From assembly GCF_030324495.1 (NCBI RefSeq), contig NZ_JACAGN010000005.1, positions 124,001 to 188,000 on the forward strand: a stretch of 64,000 bases of DNA, given 5' to 3'. The first letter of the stretch is position 1; every line of letters starts with the position of its first letter. This stretch comes from Myroides sp. 1354. Its GTDB lineage: Bacteria > Bacteroidota > Bacteroidia > Flavobacteriales > Flavobacteriaceae. Positions 8,788-17,463 of the stretch are shown in pieces. A program made the translations under genes and the position numbers. The notes beneath the pieces were generated by a model. It did no database searches. It saw only the letters and a list, made by a program, of their open reading frames with translations, and had not been told where the DNA came from.

Positions 8788-10041
8788 TTAGTTTTTATAC
8801 GGTTGAACTTGCCCATTCAAAATTACAGTATCTATTAGATTACTGGCAAAGGCATAGGGGATTTCATAGAATGAATGTAAAGGTTTAGTGATAATGACAC
8901 TTGCTTTTTTTCCTTTGGTAATACTGCCGTGTGTTTCACCAACTCCCATTGCGTATGCGCCATTAATAGTTGCCGCATTAATCGCCTCTTCTGGAGTTAA
9001 TTTCATTTTAATACAAGCCGTTGCTACAACAAAGTTCATATTTCCAGAAGGTGTTGTTCCTGGGTTTGAATCAGAAGCAAGAGCAAGGGGTAATCCCTCA
9101 GCTAGCATTTTCTTAGCTGGCGTATAAGGAATAGAAATGAAGAAAGAACAAGTAGGTAAGGCTACTGGCATGGTTTTGCTGTTTTTTAATACTGCAATAT
9201 CTTCATCGGTTACAATTTCTAAATGGTCTACAGAAAGCGCATTATGCTTTACACAAGCTTCAATTCCGTTAATAGCTGTAAACTGATTCACGTGAATCTT
9301 AGCGCGTAAACCATATTGTTTCCCAGCCTCCATGATGCGTTCGGTTTCTTCTACAGAAAAATACCCCGTTTCTAAGAAGGCGTCAATATATTCAGCCAAA
9401 TTCTCTTTTGCAATTGCGGGAATCATCTCGTTGACAATTAGGTCAATATAGCCTGTGTGGTTGTCTTTGTATGCACTAGGAAAGGCATGAGCCCCTAAAA
9501 AAGTCGCTTTGATGGCAATGGGATAGTTTTCTTTTAAGCGTTTGATTACGCGTAACATCTTTAATTCCGATTCAACTGTTAAACCATAACCTGATTTAAT
9601 TTCAACGGCCCCTGTGCCTTGTGCAATGACCTCTTCTAATCGAACTTTGGATTGCTCATACAAATCAGCCTCACTCGTTTCTTGTAATTTTTTGGCAGAA
9701 TTTAAAATTCCTCCCCCGCGATTGAAAATTTCTTCATAGCTCAAACCATTAATGCGATCAACAAATTCCAAGGTTCTATTTCCTGCATATACCAAATGCG
9801 TATGGCTGTCTACCCAAGTTGGAAGTACAACACATCCTTGAGCATCAATGACCTCAGCTATGCTGTCATCTTCCTCAGGACAATGTTCCATGGTGCCATA
9901 ATCCAAAATAAGCTCATCTTCTATAAGTAAAAAAGCATGCTCTATTTTGGGTAAAACTTTCATGTCACTTCCTGAAATCATTTCAACGTGAGTCGCTCTA
10001 GTTTGTAGTAATTCTTTTATGTTTTTGATTAAAATTTTCAT
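8788..10041 (-). CDS. hutI: Imidazolonepropionase
   Basis: Hydrolyses 4-imidazolone-5-propanoate to N-formimidoyl-L-glutamate in histidine catabolism; cytoplasmic. The 417 residues form an amidohydrolase with metal site DSHTHLVYAGNR near position 85, the FLGAHAFP and HVNQFTA segments carrying further ligands, and ASDSNPGTTPSGNM near 325, which is characteristic of HutI. Length is normal. It is the first gene of a hutI-hutG-regulator unit and its product is the HutG substrate. hutH and hutU are not in this window. The ATG at 10041 faces corA across a short gap that must hold both promoters. Confidence 0.96.
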   Translation of the reverse strand: MKILIKNIKELLQTRATHVEMISGSDMKVLPKIEHAFLLIEDELILDYGTMEHCPEEDDSIAEVIDAQGCVVLPTWVDSHTHLVYAGNRTLEFVDRINGLSYEEIFNRGGGILNSAKKLQETSEADLYEQSKVRLEEVIAQGTGAVEIKSGYGLTVESELKMLRVIKRLKENYPIAIKATFLGAHAFPSAYKDNHTGYIDLIVNEMIPAIAKENLAEYIDAFLETGYFSVEETERIMEAGKQYGLRAKIHVNQFTAINGIEACVKHNALSVDHLEIVTDEDIAVLKNSKTMPVALPTCSFFISIPYTPAKKMLAEGLPLALASDSNPGTTPSGNMNFVVATACIKMKLTPEEAINAATINGAYAMGVGETHGSITKGKKASVIITKPLHSFYEIPYAFASNLIDTVILNGQVQPYKN

Positions 10042-10116
10042 TGTTGTTTGTTATTTTTTTACGTAGCCTTAAAAGTACAGTTTAAAAATGTTATATATTT
10101 AAACAAATTTACGAAT

Positions 10117-11202
10117 GTGAGACGAGTTAAATATAGTAAAATAAGAAAACTTCAGCCAAATACTTTGGAATATTCTGGTTCTTTTCCAGATGTACCTATT
10201 TCGATGCAGTTATTTATTTATACTGAAGACCATTTCGAAGAGTATAATGATTTAAGTCTGAAGGAAATAGAAGAAGTTTTGAAAAATTCCAGTGCAGATT
10301 CGATCAAGTGGTTCAATTTACACGGATTACATGATATCGAACTATTGCAGGAAATTGGAGAGTTTTTTCAAATTCAATCCTATATTATGGCTGAAATTTT
10401 GAATTTCGGAAGGCGTACAAGAGTAGAAGATTTAGATGACACCCTCTTTTTTAGCTTGAAAGCCTTATTGCCCTATCAAGATGCCAATCAAAATGTAGAA
10501 ATAGAGCAAATTAGCTTCATTTTGAAGTCGAACATACTCTTGTCTTTTCAAGAGAAACGCGGGGACTTTTTTCATATTATTCGAGAGCGAATACGCTTGA
10601 AAATTGGACAAGTTCGCAAACGAGATACAGGGTATTTGTTGTATTTGCTGATGGATTCACTCATGGATAGTTTTTTTGTCACTCTGGATGTTGTAGAAGA
10701 TAATGTAGAGCAAATTCTCCTTGATGCAAGAGCGAAATATCATCGAGATACACTCATTGGTATTGAAGAATACACACAAGAGTTAAATGATATCAAGCGA
10801 GCGGTTATGCCGATGCGAGAGATTTTGAATAATGTTCGAACCTTGCATGATAAAAAACATCCACATATGATTATTAGTAAAGATAGCTTGCTTTTTTATG
10901 ATCGATTGCAGTATAAAAGCATTGAAATTCTCGATCAGATTGAGTATAATCTCAATAAGTTGGATAGTGCAACAAACTATTACTTCTCTTCTCAAAGCAA
11001 CCGTATGAATGAAATTATGAAGGTATTGACTATTGTGTCGGTCATCTTTATTCCGTTGACTTTTATTGTGGGAGTATATGGAATGAATTTTGAGAATATG
11101 CCCGAACTCCAAATGGAAAACGGATATTACATCACCCTCATTGGCATGTTTTTACTGGTATTAGCCATGATAGCCTATTTTAAATGGAAACGTTGGTTTT
11201 AA
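10117..11202 (+). CDS. corA: CorA-type magnesium/cobalt transporter
   Basis: Divalent cation channel of the inner membrane. A large cytoplasmic alpha/beta N-terminal domain is followed by a long helix and two C-terminal membrane segments; the pore signature YGMNF ends the first one, followed by the periplasmic loop ENMPELQ and the last helix ending in KWKRWF. I place the start at the GTG at 10117 (VRRVKYSKIRKLQPNTLEY), which gives 361 residues and matches the usual flavobacterial CorA start. An in-frame extension to 10048 would begin inside the hutI promoter and reads like non-coding sequence. A strong hairpin terminator follows at 11215. Mg2+, Co2+ or Ni2+ are possible substrates. Confidence 0.9.
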   Translation: MRRVKYSKIRKLQPNTLEYSGSFPDVPISMQLFIYTEDHFEEYNDLSLKEIEEVLKNSSADSIKWFNLHGLHDIELLQEIGEFFQIQSYIMAEILNFGRRTRVEDLDDTLFFSLKALLPYQDANQNVEIEQISFILKSNILLSFQEKRGDFFHIIRERIRLKIGQVRKRDTGYLLYLLMDSLMDSFFVTLDVVEDNVEQILLDARAKYHRDTLIGIEEYTQELNDIKRAVMPMREILNNVRTLHDKKHPHMIISKDSLLFYDRLQYKSIEILDQIEYNLNKLDSATNYYFSSQSNRMNEIMKVLTIVSVIFIPLTFIVGVYGMNFENMPELQMENGYYITLIGMFLLVLAMIAYFKWKRWF

Positions 11203-11214
11203 AGAAATAAAGAA

Positions 11215-11245
11215 CAAAAGCCCAACGGAAATTGTTGGGCTTTTG
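11215..11245 (+). terminator. Rho-independent terminator of corA
   Basis: Perfect 12-bp arms CAAAAGCCCAAC and GTTGGGCTTTTG around a 7-nt loop, 12 bp after the corA stop. Confidence 0.85.
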
Positions 11246-11291
11246 CATAGGAAACAACATATAACTTAGATAAAGTATAACACTTTATATA

Positions 11292-11370
11292 GTTCGATTT
11301 TAGTCTTGAAAAAAGTACGGAAGTAACCGAGTTTACTAGTATTACTCCGCCTGTATTTTCTTAGTCGAAC
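11292..11370 (+). ncRNA. Candidate structured RNA (rod with internal bulges)
   Basis: Nested pairing by eye: outer stem GTTCGA (11292-11297) with TCGAAC (11365-11370); an asymmetric internal loop; GAAAA (11308) with TTTTC (11356); then CGGA plus GTAA (11318-11326, one bulged A) with TTACTCCG (11342-11349), closed by a 15-nt loop. A long rod with a bulged centre recalls 6S RNA, and a flavobacterial 6S family exists, but I cannot match it from memory. Which strand is transcribed is not shown; the + strand is assumed. Confidence 0.35.
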
Positions 11371-11872
11371 AAATTTAGATAACCTTCCTCAGTTGAACTA
11401 ATTTATTTTCTTAAAAAGTAATTAAAGATATGGTAAATCTTGGTGCTAATCGTTAAAAATAAAAGATGTTTTGCTGTGAATTATTGATTTATTTTTTGAT
11501 TAATTGTGTTTTTGATGTGTTTATTTTAATTATTAACAATAATGGTTTTTGGATAAATGAAAAATATGATAAATAAATAAAGAAGACCTATTTATGCTAA
11601 ATATTAAGAGTTAGGGGTGAAAAATCAGGGCGAAGTAGGTGAGGAAGGAAAAAAAGAGATGAAATGGCGCGCTTTTTTTAGCGCAAAATAAATACAATTC
11701 AAGTTATCCTTTTATTTTTGCTAGCTGAACAAAGTAACAAATGCAATTTACGTCGTTGATTGTGAATAGGAAACTAAATAGCAAATAATTTGAATATCGC
11801 TAGGGAAGGGATTTGAATAAAAGTTTAGTTTTTTTAATGAAAAATAAAAAGTAAATTTAATTTATTTTTAAG

Positions 11873-11880
11873 TATATTTG
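11873..11880 (+). promoter_or_regulatory. -7-like element of the OmpA-like gene
   Basis: TATATTTG matches TAnnTTTG and lies 66 bp before the chosen ATG. The region where the -33 element should be is pure A/T, without a clear TTTG. Confidence 0.45.
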
Positions 11881-11945
11881 ATTAGTTTATGTTAAAATAT
11901 GATAGAAGCGAATGATAGCTTCTGTTTTTGTAAAAAATGAGTATT

Positions 11946-12668
11946 ATGAAGAAAATCTATTTTTTAGTTTTGGGGTTGTCTTTACTTGGCACTCAACAGT
12001 TTTATGCCCAAAGTATCCATGGCACATTCTATAATAAAGAAAACAATGGGATTATAGAGGAGGCAAGAGTTTCCTTTTACAATGACAAAGGACAAAAGGT
12101 ACTAGATATGATGGTTGATCAAGAAGGTAAATTTGAGATTAACAGTAAAAATATCGAAAAGGTTCAGAAAATTGTAGGTACAGCAGAAGGCTTCAATTCG
12201 GCAGAAGTTGTAGTGAACAATATCCTAGATGATTTAGAAGTAAATTTTAACCTAACGAAAGAAATAGGTGGTCCAAGAAAATCAAAAGAATTAAGTGGAA
12301 GTGGTACAGGATTAACTGCAACAAATGCTAAAACGATGTTGCCTTTCTACATTCAATACGACTTTAATAGTTCGTATTTTAACGATGACAACAGAGTTGC
12401 AGCTGATGAGTTAGTACGCTATATGAAACAAAATGCTGGACAATCTGTTGTAATTCGCTCTTATGTTGAAACAAGAAATAACGCCCATTACAATACTTGG
12501 ATGGGAGAGCGCAGAGCACAACGCGTGATTGATTATTTAATAGAAAACGGCATAAGTGCCAATCGATTGATCAAAGACGTTGTCCACTTATCGCAAAGTG
12601 CAACCAGTAGAGATGGATCAACAGGAACAGCACGAGATTTTAGAAGATGTGATTTCTTAATCCAATAA
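11946..12668 (+). CDS. Secreted OmpA-like protein with N-terminal carboxypeptidase-regulatory-like domain
   Basis: A 240-residue exported protein. A signal peptide (MKKIYFLVLGLSLL, cleaved near FYAQ) supports starting at the ATG at 11946 rather than at the in-frame ATG nine bases upstream. Residues about 22-100 resemble a carboxypeptidase-regulatory-like beta-sandwich (HGTFYNKENNGIIEEARVSF). Residues about 130-240 form an OmpA/MotB C-terminal-like domain (QYDFNSSYFNDDNRVAADEL, ERRAQRVIDYLIENGISANRL, RDFRRCDF), a fold that usually binds peptidoglycan. It probably sits in the periplasm or outer membrane. There is no beta-barrel. The specific role is unknown. It is a single-gene unit with its own promoter-like element and a terminator. 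Confidence 0.8.
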   Translation: MKKIYFLVLGLSLLGTQQFYAQSIHGTFYNKENNGIIEEARVSFYNDKGQKVLDMMVDQEGKFEINSKNIEKVQKIVGTAEGFNSAEVVVNNILDDLEVNFNLTKEIGGPRKSKELSGSGTGLTATNAKTMLPFYIQYDFNSSYFNDDNRVAADELVRYMKQNAGQSVVIRSYVETRNNAHYNTWMGERRAQRVIDYLIENGISANRLIKDVVHLSQSATSRDGSTGTARDFRRCDFLIQ

Positions 12669-12671
12669 AAG

Positions 12672-12706
12672 AAAAAAACCGATGTGATTCACATCGGTTT
12701 TTTTTA
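12672..12706 (+). terminator. Terminator of the OmpA-like gene
   Basis: AAACCGATGTG and CACATCGGTTT pair perfectly around a 3-nt loop, followed by a run of T. Confidence 0.85.
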
Positions 12707-12758
12707 TACTAGCACTAATTTAGGAATTGAAAATAGCGGGTTATCTCGTAGTTTTTCT

Positions 12759-12766
12759 TATTTTTG
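12759..12766 (+). promoter_or_regulatory. -7-like element upstream of purC
   Basis: TATTTTTG matches TAnnTTTG, 23 bp before the purC ATG and after the preceding terminator. No matching -33 element was found. Confidence 0.4.
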
Positions 12767-12789
12767 GGGCCTAAATAACAACACACACT

Positions 12790-13479
12790 ATGGAATTAAA
12801 GTATCAAGGAAAAACAAAGGATGTTTACAGCTTAGGTAATCATCAAGTACTTCTAAAGTTTAAAGACGATGTAACAGGAACAGATGGCGTTTTTGATCCA
12901 GGGGCAAATACAGTAGGATTGACTATTGAAGGGGCTGGAAAAAGCGGATTGAAAATGACGAAATACTTCTTCGAATTAGCCAATGCTAAGAATATCCCAA
13001 CGCATTATGTTGCTGCAGATTTAGAAGAGGTTTCTATGGTTGTCAAAGAAGCAGTTCCTTTTGGAAAAGGATTAGAAGTTATTTGTAGATACCGAGCAGT
13101 AGGTAGTTTTTTCAGACGATATAACGATTATTGTACAGAAGGACAAGCATTAGATAGCTTTGTTGAAATTACCATTAAGGACGATGAAAAAGGAGATCCT
13201 GTTATTTCAGAAGATGCTTTGGCAATGTTGGGAATCTTATCGCACGAAGAGTACAATACATTGAAATCGTTAACGAAAACAATTTGTTGGATGGTGAAAG
13301 AAGAATTAGCGAAGAAGGATTTAGAGCTTTATGACATTAAATTAGAATTTGGTAGAGATAAAGCTACAAACGAAATCATTTTGATTGACGAGATTTCAGG
13401 TGGAAATATGCGAGTATATCAGGCTGGAAAATATGTAGCTCCATTAGATTTAGAAAAACTTTTTTTAAGCAATTTATAA
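12790..13479 (+). CDS. purC: Phosphoribosylaminoimidazolesuccinocarboxamide (SAICAR) synthase
   Basis: Ligates CAIR and aspartate with ATP to make SAICAR in purine synthesis; cytoplasmic. The 229 residues are of ordinary size for the short form. Family blocks are visible: YQGKTKDVYSLG (nucleotide loop), FKDDVTGTDG, VICRYRAVGSFFRRY, DIKLEFGRDKAT and ILIDEISGGNMRVY. The gene stands alone, between a terminator and a bidirectional terminator shared with the convergent racemase-like gene. Confidence 0.94.
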   Translation: MELKYQGKTKDVYSLGNHQVLLKFKDDVTGTDGVFDPGANTVGLTIEGAGKSGLKMTKYFFELANAKNIPTHYVAADLEEVSMVVKEAVPFGKGLEVICRYRAVGSFFRRYNDYCTEGQALDSFVEITIKDDEKGDPVISEDALAMLGILSHEEYNTLKSLTKTICWMVKEELAKKDLELYDIKLEFGRDKATNEIILIDEISGGNMRVYQAGKYVAPLDLEKLFLSNL

Positions 13480-13484
13480 AAGAT

Positions 13485-13517
13485 AAAAGGAGAAGCTCGC
13501 GCTTCTCCTTTTTTTAT
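13485..13517. terminator. Bidirectional terminator between purC and the racemase-like gene
   Basis: AAAAGGAGAAGC and GCTTCTCCTTTT pair around a TCGC loop. The + side has a long T-run and the - side an A-run, and the two genes converge here. Confidence 0.85.
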
Positions 13518-14587
13518 GTGATTACTTTTTTTTCTACATAATCTGAATTCATCAATCGAAGAATTCCCATATAATCCATGTGAAATGAAAGGGTGTCACC
13601 TACTTTGAGGTTTTCCGGATTAGAGTCTAAATCAATGACCATCATATCTGAACTAGAACCTACCAATTGATGATTGGGGTTTACAGGAAAAAAGTGATCG
13701 GTATCAATATCTAGTAATCCCAAATCAATAATAGCTCTGAATTTTGTGCTATGTTCCCATTCTGGGTTGAACTCAATTTTCTCTCCTGTCATATTGATTC
13801 CTGTCTCTCCACTAGGCATCATGGGTTTTTCATGCAATTCAATGATTTCTGCGTGTAATTCAAAAATATGTTGTTCGTAGGTTTCATATTGACTACCATC
13901 ATAAGCATTGGTTCCCATAAAAAGCGTTTCGCCAATGCGAAAGTGATTGATAGCTTTGGGCAATTGATGATTGGTGATTAGAGGAAGGGTAACAGAAGCA
14001 CCGCCAGAAATGAAGGGCAAGGTTTTGTTGAACTTTAATTCCAAAAGCTCTTTATAAAGACTGAGCTGAATTAATTTATCATTGTTGGGTAAAATCCCAT
14101 ACATACAAGTCAAATTTGTACCTAATCCAATAATCTCGATATGAGGTAAACTAAAGACTTTTTCATAAAAAGAAATCAAATCTTCCCGTAAAACACCTTC
14201 TCGAAGTTCTCCAAGCTCCACCATGATGACAATTTGGTGTAATTTATCTTGTTTAACGGCTTCTTTGGATAAGAGTTTAATGGTTTCTAACTCTGTATTA
14301 AAGCTAATATCTGCATATTCAACAATTTCATCAATGCTGCCATTGGGAGCTGGTTTGATGTAAATGGTTTCAATATTGGGATCAATCTCTTTGATTCGCT
14401 TTAAGTTAGAAACACGAGAATCACAAATTTGATGAGGTTTTAATTCTAATACCTGCTCCAAAAAGAGCGAATGACCACATAACAATTTTCCCACAACAGC
14501 CCAAGTAATTCCTTCGGATTGAAATAGTTGCTGGAGTTGGTTGAAGTTATGTTGTAGTTTCGTTTTATTTAAGGTAATACAAGCCAT
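13514..14587 (-). CDS. Alanine/ornithine racemase-family PLP enzyme
   Basis: A 357-residue fold-type III PLP enzyme of the alanine/ornithine racemase family. The N-terminal barrel carries the PLP lysine at Lys34 in WAVVGKLLCGH, with GLGTNLTCMYG and FISGGASVTLPL in positions typical of the phosphate-binding and barrel strands, and HFRIGETLFMGTNAYDG near 225. The C-terminal beta domain ends MGILRLMNS. It could racemise ornithine, alanine or another amino acid; the family is often misnamed, so I give no symbol. It lacks the standard alanine racemase layout of Lys followed by AYGHG. The GNAT gene starts 3 bp upstream, so the two form an operon and the acetyltransferase may act on the same amino acid. 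Confidence 0.8.
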   Translation of the reverse strand: MACITLNKTKLQHNFNQLQQLFQSEGITWAVVGKLLCGHSLFLEQVLELKPHQICDSRVSNLKRIKEIDPNIETIYIKPAPNGSIDEIVEYADISFNTELETIKLLSKEAVKQDKLHQIVIMVELGELREGVLREDLISFYEKVFSLPHIEIIGLGTNLTCMYGILPNNDKLIQLSLYKELLELKFNKTLPFISGGASVTLPLITNHQLPKAINHFRIGETLFMGTNAYDGSQYETYEQHIFELHAEIIELHEKPMMPSGETGINMTGEKIEFNPEWEHSTKFRAIIDLGLLDIDTDHFFPVNPNHQLVGSSSDMMVIDLDSNPENLKVGDTLSFHMDYMGILRLMNSDYVEKKVIT

Positions 14588-14590
14588 GAG

Positions 14591-15031
14591 TTATTTTTTT
14601 AATCTCATTTCGATATACTTCTTTTCAAATCCTTTACGCTCATATAAATGTTGAGCAGGATTGTTAAAATCAACATGTAAGGCAATAGAACCAGAAAGTG
14701 TTGTCTTCAGTGTATCAATTAATTGACCACCAATGCCTTTTCCTCTTTGGGCTTGGTCTGTAGCGATATAGACTAAAATATGTTCAGGGATAAATCCGCC
14801 CATCAAGGTGTTTAAAACAACAGTTATTCCAACGATTTGATCTTCTTCTTTGGCAATGAGGATTACGCCTCCAGGTTTGTTGTTTTTACCTAAAGCATAA
14901 TCAAGAGCTTTGAGGATGTCTTCTTTTGCATCTCCATATTGTTCGAGATGGTGAAATAAGAAGTTAGCGTATTGGTCTACTTGTTCTTGACTGACGGGAC
15001 TGTCTGAATTCTTTTTTTCTATTTGAATCAT
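14591..15031 (-). CDS. GNAT-family N-acetyltransferase
   Basis: A 146-residue GNAT protein. The acetyl-CoA loop is visible as QAQRGKGIGGQLIDTL (R/Q-x-x-G-x-G/A type), preceded by the strand VYIATD and followed by VDFNNPAQHLYERKGFEKKYIEMRLKK, the usual C-terminal alpha-beta end. No signal peptide, hence cytoplasmic. It is the first gene of a two-gene unit with the racemase-like enzyme (3 bp gap). The acceptor substrate cannot be told from the sequence; an amino acid or related amine is a reasonable guess from context. Confidence 0.82.
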   Translation of the reverse strand: MIQIEKKNSDSPVSQEQVDQYANFLFHHLEQYGDAKEDILKALDYALGKNNKPGGVILIAKEEDQIVGITVVLNTLMGGFIPEHILVYIATDQAQRGKGIGGQLIDTLKTTLSGSIALHVDFNNPAQHLYERKGFEKKYIEMRLKK

Positions 15032-15301
15032 ACGGTGTGTTTTTACAACTAAGTAGTCATACGCAGGTAAAAACCAGGTCCATTATAAAAAATCAGTGCT
15101 AAAATAAAAACTGATGAATTTTAGGGATGTGCAATTTTGCACATACAATTTAGGTGGGTGTACTTCTTCCTGACGTACGAATTACAATAGTTGGAAATTG
15201 TAAAAATAAATGTTTAAAACATAAAAGTACAAAAAAAGAGACCTTCTTGCAAATATTTTGAAATTAATATTGATTTTATTTGTTTTAATTTGAGAATTAT
15301 G
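15032..15301. promoter_or_regulatory. Upstream region of the GNAT/racemase unit with an 18-bp palindrome
   Basis: No gene seen. At 15127-15144 lies a perfect palindrome, ATGTGCAA and TTGCACAT around TT, about 96 bp upstream of the GNAT start on the leftward strand. It could be an operator. A weaker hairpin ATCAGT/ACTGAT lies near 15090-15115. Confidence 0.4.
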
Positions 15302-15354
15302 CAAAAAAAATAAGCCTATCAAAAACAAGGAAATACTTGTAGGGATAGGCTTTT
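15302..15354 (-). terminator. Terminator of the GNAT-like 371-residue protein gene
   Basis: AAGCCTATC (15312) pairs with GATAGGCTT (15344), with an inner ACAAG/CTTGT stem. On the minus strand it is followed by a run of T. It sits 19 bp past the stop of the leftward gene at 15373. Confidence 0.8.
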
Positions 15355-15372
15355 CAAACGTTAGCAATAGAG

Positions 15373-16488
15373 CTAAATATCTTTTCGATAGGTTTTGCGT
15401 TCTTTGTGAATTTCTGGATGCATATGTTTCCACAATTGTTGAATTTTTAAGTTTTCAACAAGTAGAGGGTTGGTTTCGATATGTTTGATTTTGTGTTTGA
15501 CGAAACAAGCGTAAATTTCCTCAAAAATAATAGCTGTAACTCCTTTGTTTCTATATTCTGGATCAACGCCAATTAAATAGTACTCTGCGCGATCATTGTG
15601 TTTCATTGCCTGTAGCAAATGAATAAATCCGAAGGGAAACAATTTACCCTTGGTTTTTTGAAACGCTTTCGAAAAAGAAGGCATGGTAATGGCAAAAGCA
15701 ATCATTTTGTTGTTTTGATCCATAACACAAGAAATAAAATCCGGATGAATAAACTGTAAGTATTTTTTCTTGTAATGCTCAATTTGAAAAGGCTCTATCG
15801 GAACAAAACTCTGTAAGTCAGCATAGGTTTTGTTCAAAAGGGCAAACATTTCATCCACATAGGGCATGAGCTCTTTGGTTGTTTTAAATACAAGCGGTTT
15901 TACGGCATAGCGCTGTTGTATCATTTGAGACATCTTGGTAATTTTTACTTCGTCAAATGCCGTGATATCCAAGCTGTATTCCAACCATTCTGCTTCTGGT
16001 TTAAACCCTAGTTGATCTAAATGTTTAGGATAATATTCATCATTGTATAAACCAATCATCGTTGCTAGGCGATCAAATCCCTTGGTTAACATACCTGCTT
16101 TGTCCATGTTGGAAAAGCCCATTGGACCTTCCATATATTGCATTTGGTTGGCTTTTCCGAATTTTTCAACCTCAGCTAATAAAGCTTTGCTTACAGCTAA
16201 ATCATCAATGAAGTCAAACCATCCAAATCGAACTTTGGGTTTGTTTAAATCATTAACTTCAGTCCAATTGATACAACAAGCAATGCGTCCAACCAATTTC
16301 TGGTTTTTATAAGCAAGAAAAAAACGAACATCTACTGTCTTAAAAATATCATTGGACGGATCAAAACTCTTTACTTCTTCTTTGATGATAGAGGGAACCC
16401 AATAAGGATTGTCTTTATATAGGGTAAAAGGAAATTGGACAAATTCCTTTATTTCCTTTTTCGTAATAGCAGGTTTAATTTCAATCAT
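15373..16488 (-). CDS. Conserved GNAT-superfamily-like protein
   Basis: A cytoplasmic 371-residue protein widely conserved in Bacteroidota. Databases sometimes label such proteins GTP cyclohydrolase, which the sequence does not support. Visible: an N-terminal KEIKEFVQFPFTLYKDNPYWVP block, the central EGPMGFSNMDKAG motif, and a C-terminal half with GNAT features (YYLIGVDPEYRNKGVTAIIFEEI, an acetyl-CoA-loop-like R-N-K-G-V-T, then HIETNPLLVENLKIQQLWKHM). I start it at the ATG at 16488 (MIEIKPAITKKE); an earlier in-frame ATG at 16515 adds nine unconvincing residues. Substrate unknown. It is a single-gene unit with its own terminator. Confidence 0.75.
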   Translation of the reverse strand: MIEIKPAITKKEIKEFVQFPFTLYKDNPYWVPSIIKEEVKSFDPSNDIFKTVDVRFFLAYKNQKLVGRIACCINWTEVNDLNKPKVRFGWFDFIDDLAVSKALLAEVEKFGKANQMQYMEGPMGFSNMDKAGMLTKGFDRLATMIGLYNDEYYPKHLDQLGFKPEAEWLEYSLDITAFDEVKITKMSQMIQQRYAVKPLVFKTTKELMPYVDEMFALLNKTYADLQSFVPIEPFQIEHYKKKYLQFIHPDFISCVMDQNNKMIAFAITMPSFSKAFQKTKGKLFPFGFIHLLQAMKHNDRAEYYLIGVDPEYRNKGVTAIIFEEIYACFVKHKIKHIETNPLLVENLKIQQLWKHMHPEIHKERKTYRKDI

Positions 16489-16668
16489 ATCTTTTGCATT
16501 AAAATCTAAAATCACGCTAAAAATACTAAATAATAAATCACGATTTAGTATAAAACAACGAGAAAAATTAGGTCAGGTAAGAGAAATATCGCAGGATGAT
16601 TTTTTCATTCACTTTGTTTGGGCATTTAATGTACAGGAAAGAGCTGAAAAGGTTTTCGTTAATGCGTT

Positions 16669-17337
16669 CTAAGCTAAACGCTTAATGGTTATAATGCTGT
16701 TGTGTTCTAGGGTCGTCGGCATGAAGCGAACAGAAAACTGAGTTGGATCAAATAAGGCTTTGAACACTTGATTGCGCTGTTCATCTTCTAGGGAAAGAAC
16801 AATGGTATTGAAAATAATAAACCCATTTACCGCTAAAATTTGTTTGAGGTGATAGACAAAATACTGTTCGAAGAGAAAAGAAGGCATATAAGTGTCTTGA
16901 AAAATATCTATGACGATTAAATCATACTGCTCTTGACAAGTTAATACATATTCAAAGGCGTCCAGCTGAACAATGTTGTGTTTGTCTTTGTATCGATCGA
17001 GATTAAAGTATTTTTGAGCTACGTAGATAATTGCTTCATCAAGCTCAACACTGGTAATTGAGCCTGTATAGTTGACTTCGTTACGCAGTAAATGAACCGT
17101 ACTACCCGCACCTAAACCTAGGTTGAGTACCTGATTCATGGCTTTGATTTTTTGATAACCAATGAATTTTAATCCCCTTTTAAAAACTTGTTCTAATTGA
17201 CCATAAGAGTAGTTGGTGTTCTTTGTATCCAAAACCAATTGCCCCTTTTGCCAAGTGATTTCTAACTTATTGTTGATTTTAGAGGAAATTTTTTTAACAG
17301 GAATAGGAGTTAGGTAGCTCAACCACTTTTTTAGCAT
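16669..17337 (-). CDS. Spermidine synthase-like SAM-dependent protein
   Basis: A 222-residue Rossmann-fold protein of the spermidine synthase/methyltransferase group. Motif I is LNLGLGAGSTVHLLR (about 85-100), followed by SVELDEAII (acidic residue for the ribose), QLDAFEYV, and LIVIDIFQDTYMPSF. The short N-terminal beta-strand domain of true spermidine synthases is reduced to about 70 residues. The catalytic Asp region of polyamine synthases (DxxD) is partly matched by VIDIFQD. It may be a methyltransferase or aminopropyltransferase; the substrate is unknown. No neighbour helps. Confidence 0.7.
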   Translation of the reverse strand: MLKKWLSYLTPIPVKKISSKINNKLEITWQKGQLVLDTKNTNYSYGQLEQVFKRGLKFIGYQKIKAMNQVLNLGLGAGSTVHLLRNEVNYTGSITSVELDEAIIYVAQKYFNLDRYKDKHNIVQLDAFEYVLTCQEQYDLIVIDIFQDTYMPSFLFEQYFVYHLKQILAVNGFIIFNTIVLSLEDEQRNQVFKALFDPTQFSVRFMPTTLEHNSIITIKRLA

Positions 17338-17414
17338 ATCTTTTTTGAATCAATTTACACAAATATAAACGAAATATTAAAGGAGTTCAAAGAGAGCGGT
17401 GTAATAGCCTTAAA

Positions 17415-17442
17415 AAAAGCCCAATCTTAAGATTGGGCTTTT
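17415..17442 (-). terminator. Terminator of the leftward lipoprotein gene
   Basis: AAAAGCCCAATC and GATTGGGCTTTT pair perfectly around TTAA. It lies 22 bp past the stop of the lipoprotein gene and its minus strand continues with T residues. Confidence 0.85.
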
Positions 17443-17463
17443 GCTTATTTTAATGCTATTTGA

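Larger units (their letters stand above)
11246..11936 (+). other. Gene-free, AT-rich 690 bp between corA and the OmpA-like gene
   Basis: No credible coding frame. It holds a small perfect hairpin at 11270-11288 (ATAAAGT/ACTTTAT), a rod-like inverted-repeat block at 11292-11370 listed separately, and two -7-like elements: TATTTTTG at 11713 and TATATTTG at 11873. The second lies 66 bp before the OmpA-like gene. Confidence 0.6.

Noticed and set aside
15373..16488. Annotation as GTP cyclohydrolase
   Set aside because: The sequence lacks GTP cyclohydrolase motifs; the C-terminal half looks like a GNAT acetyltransferase.
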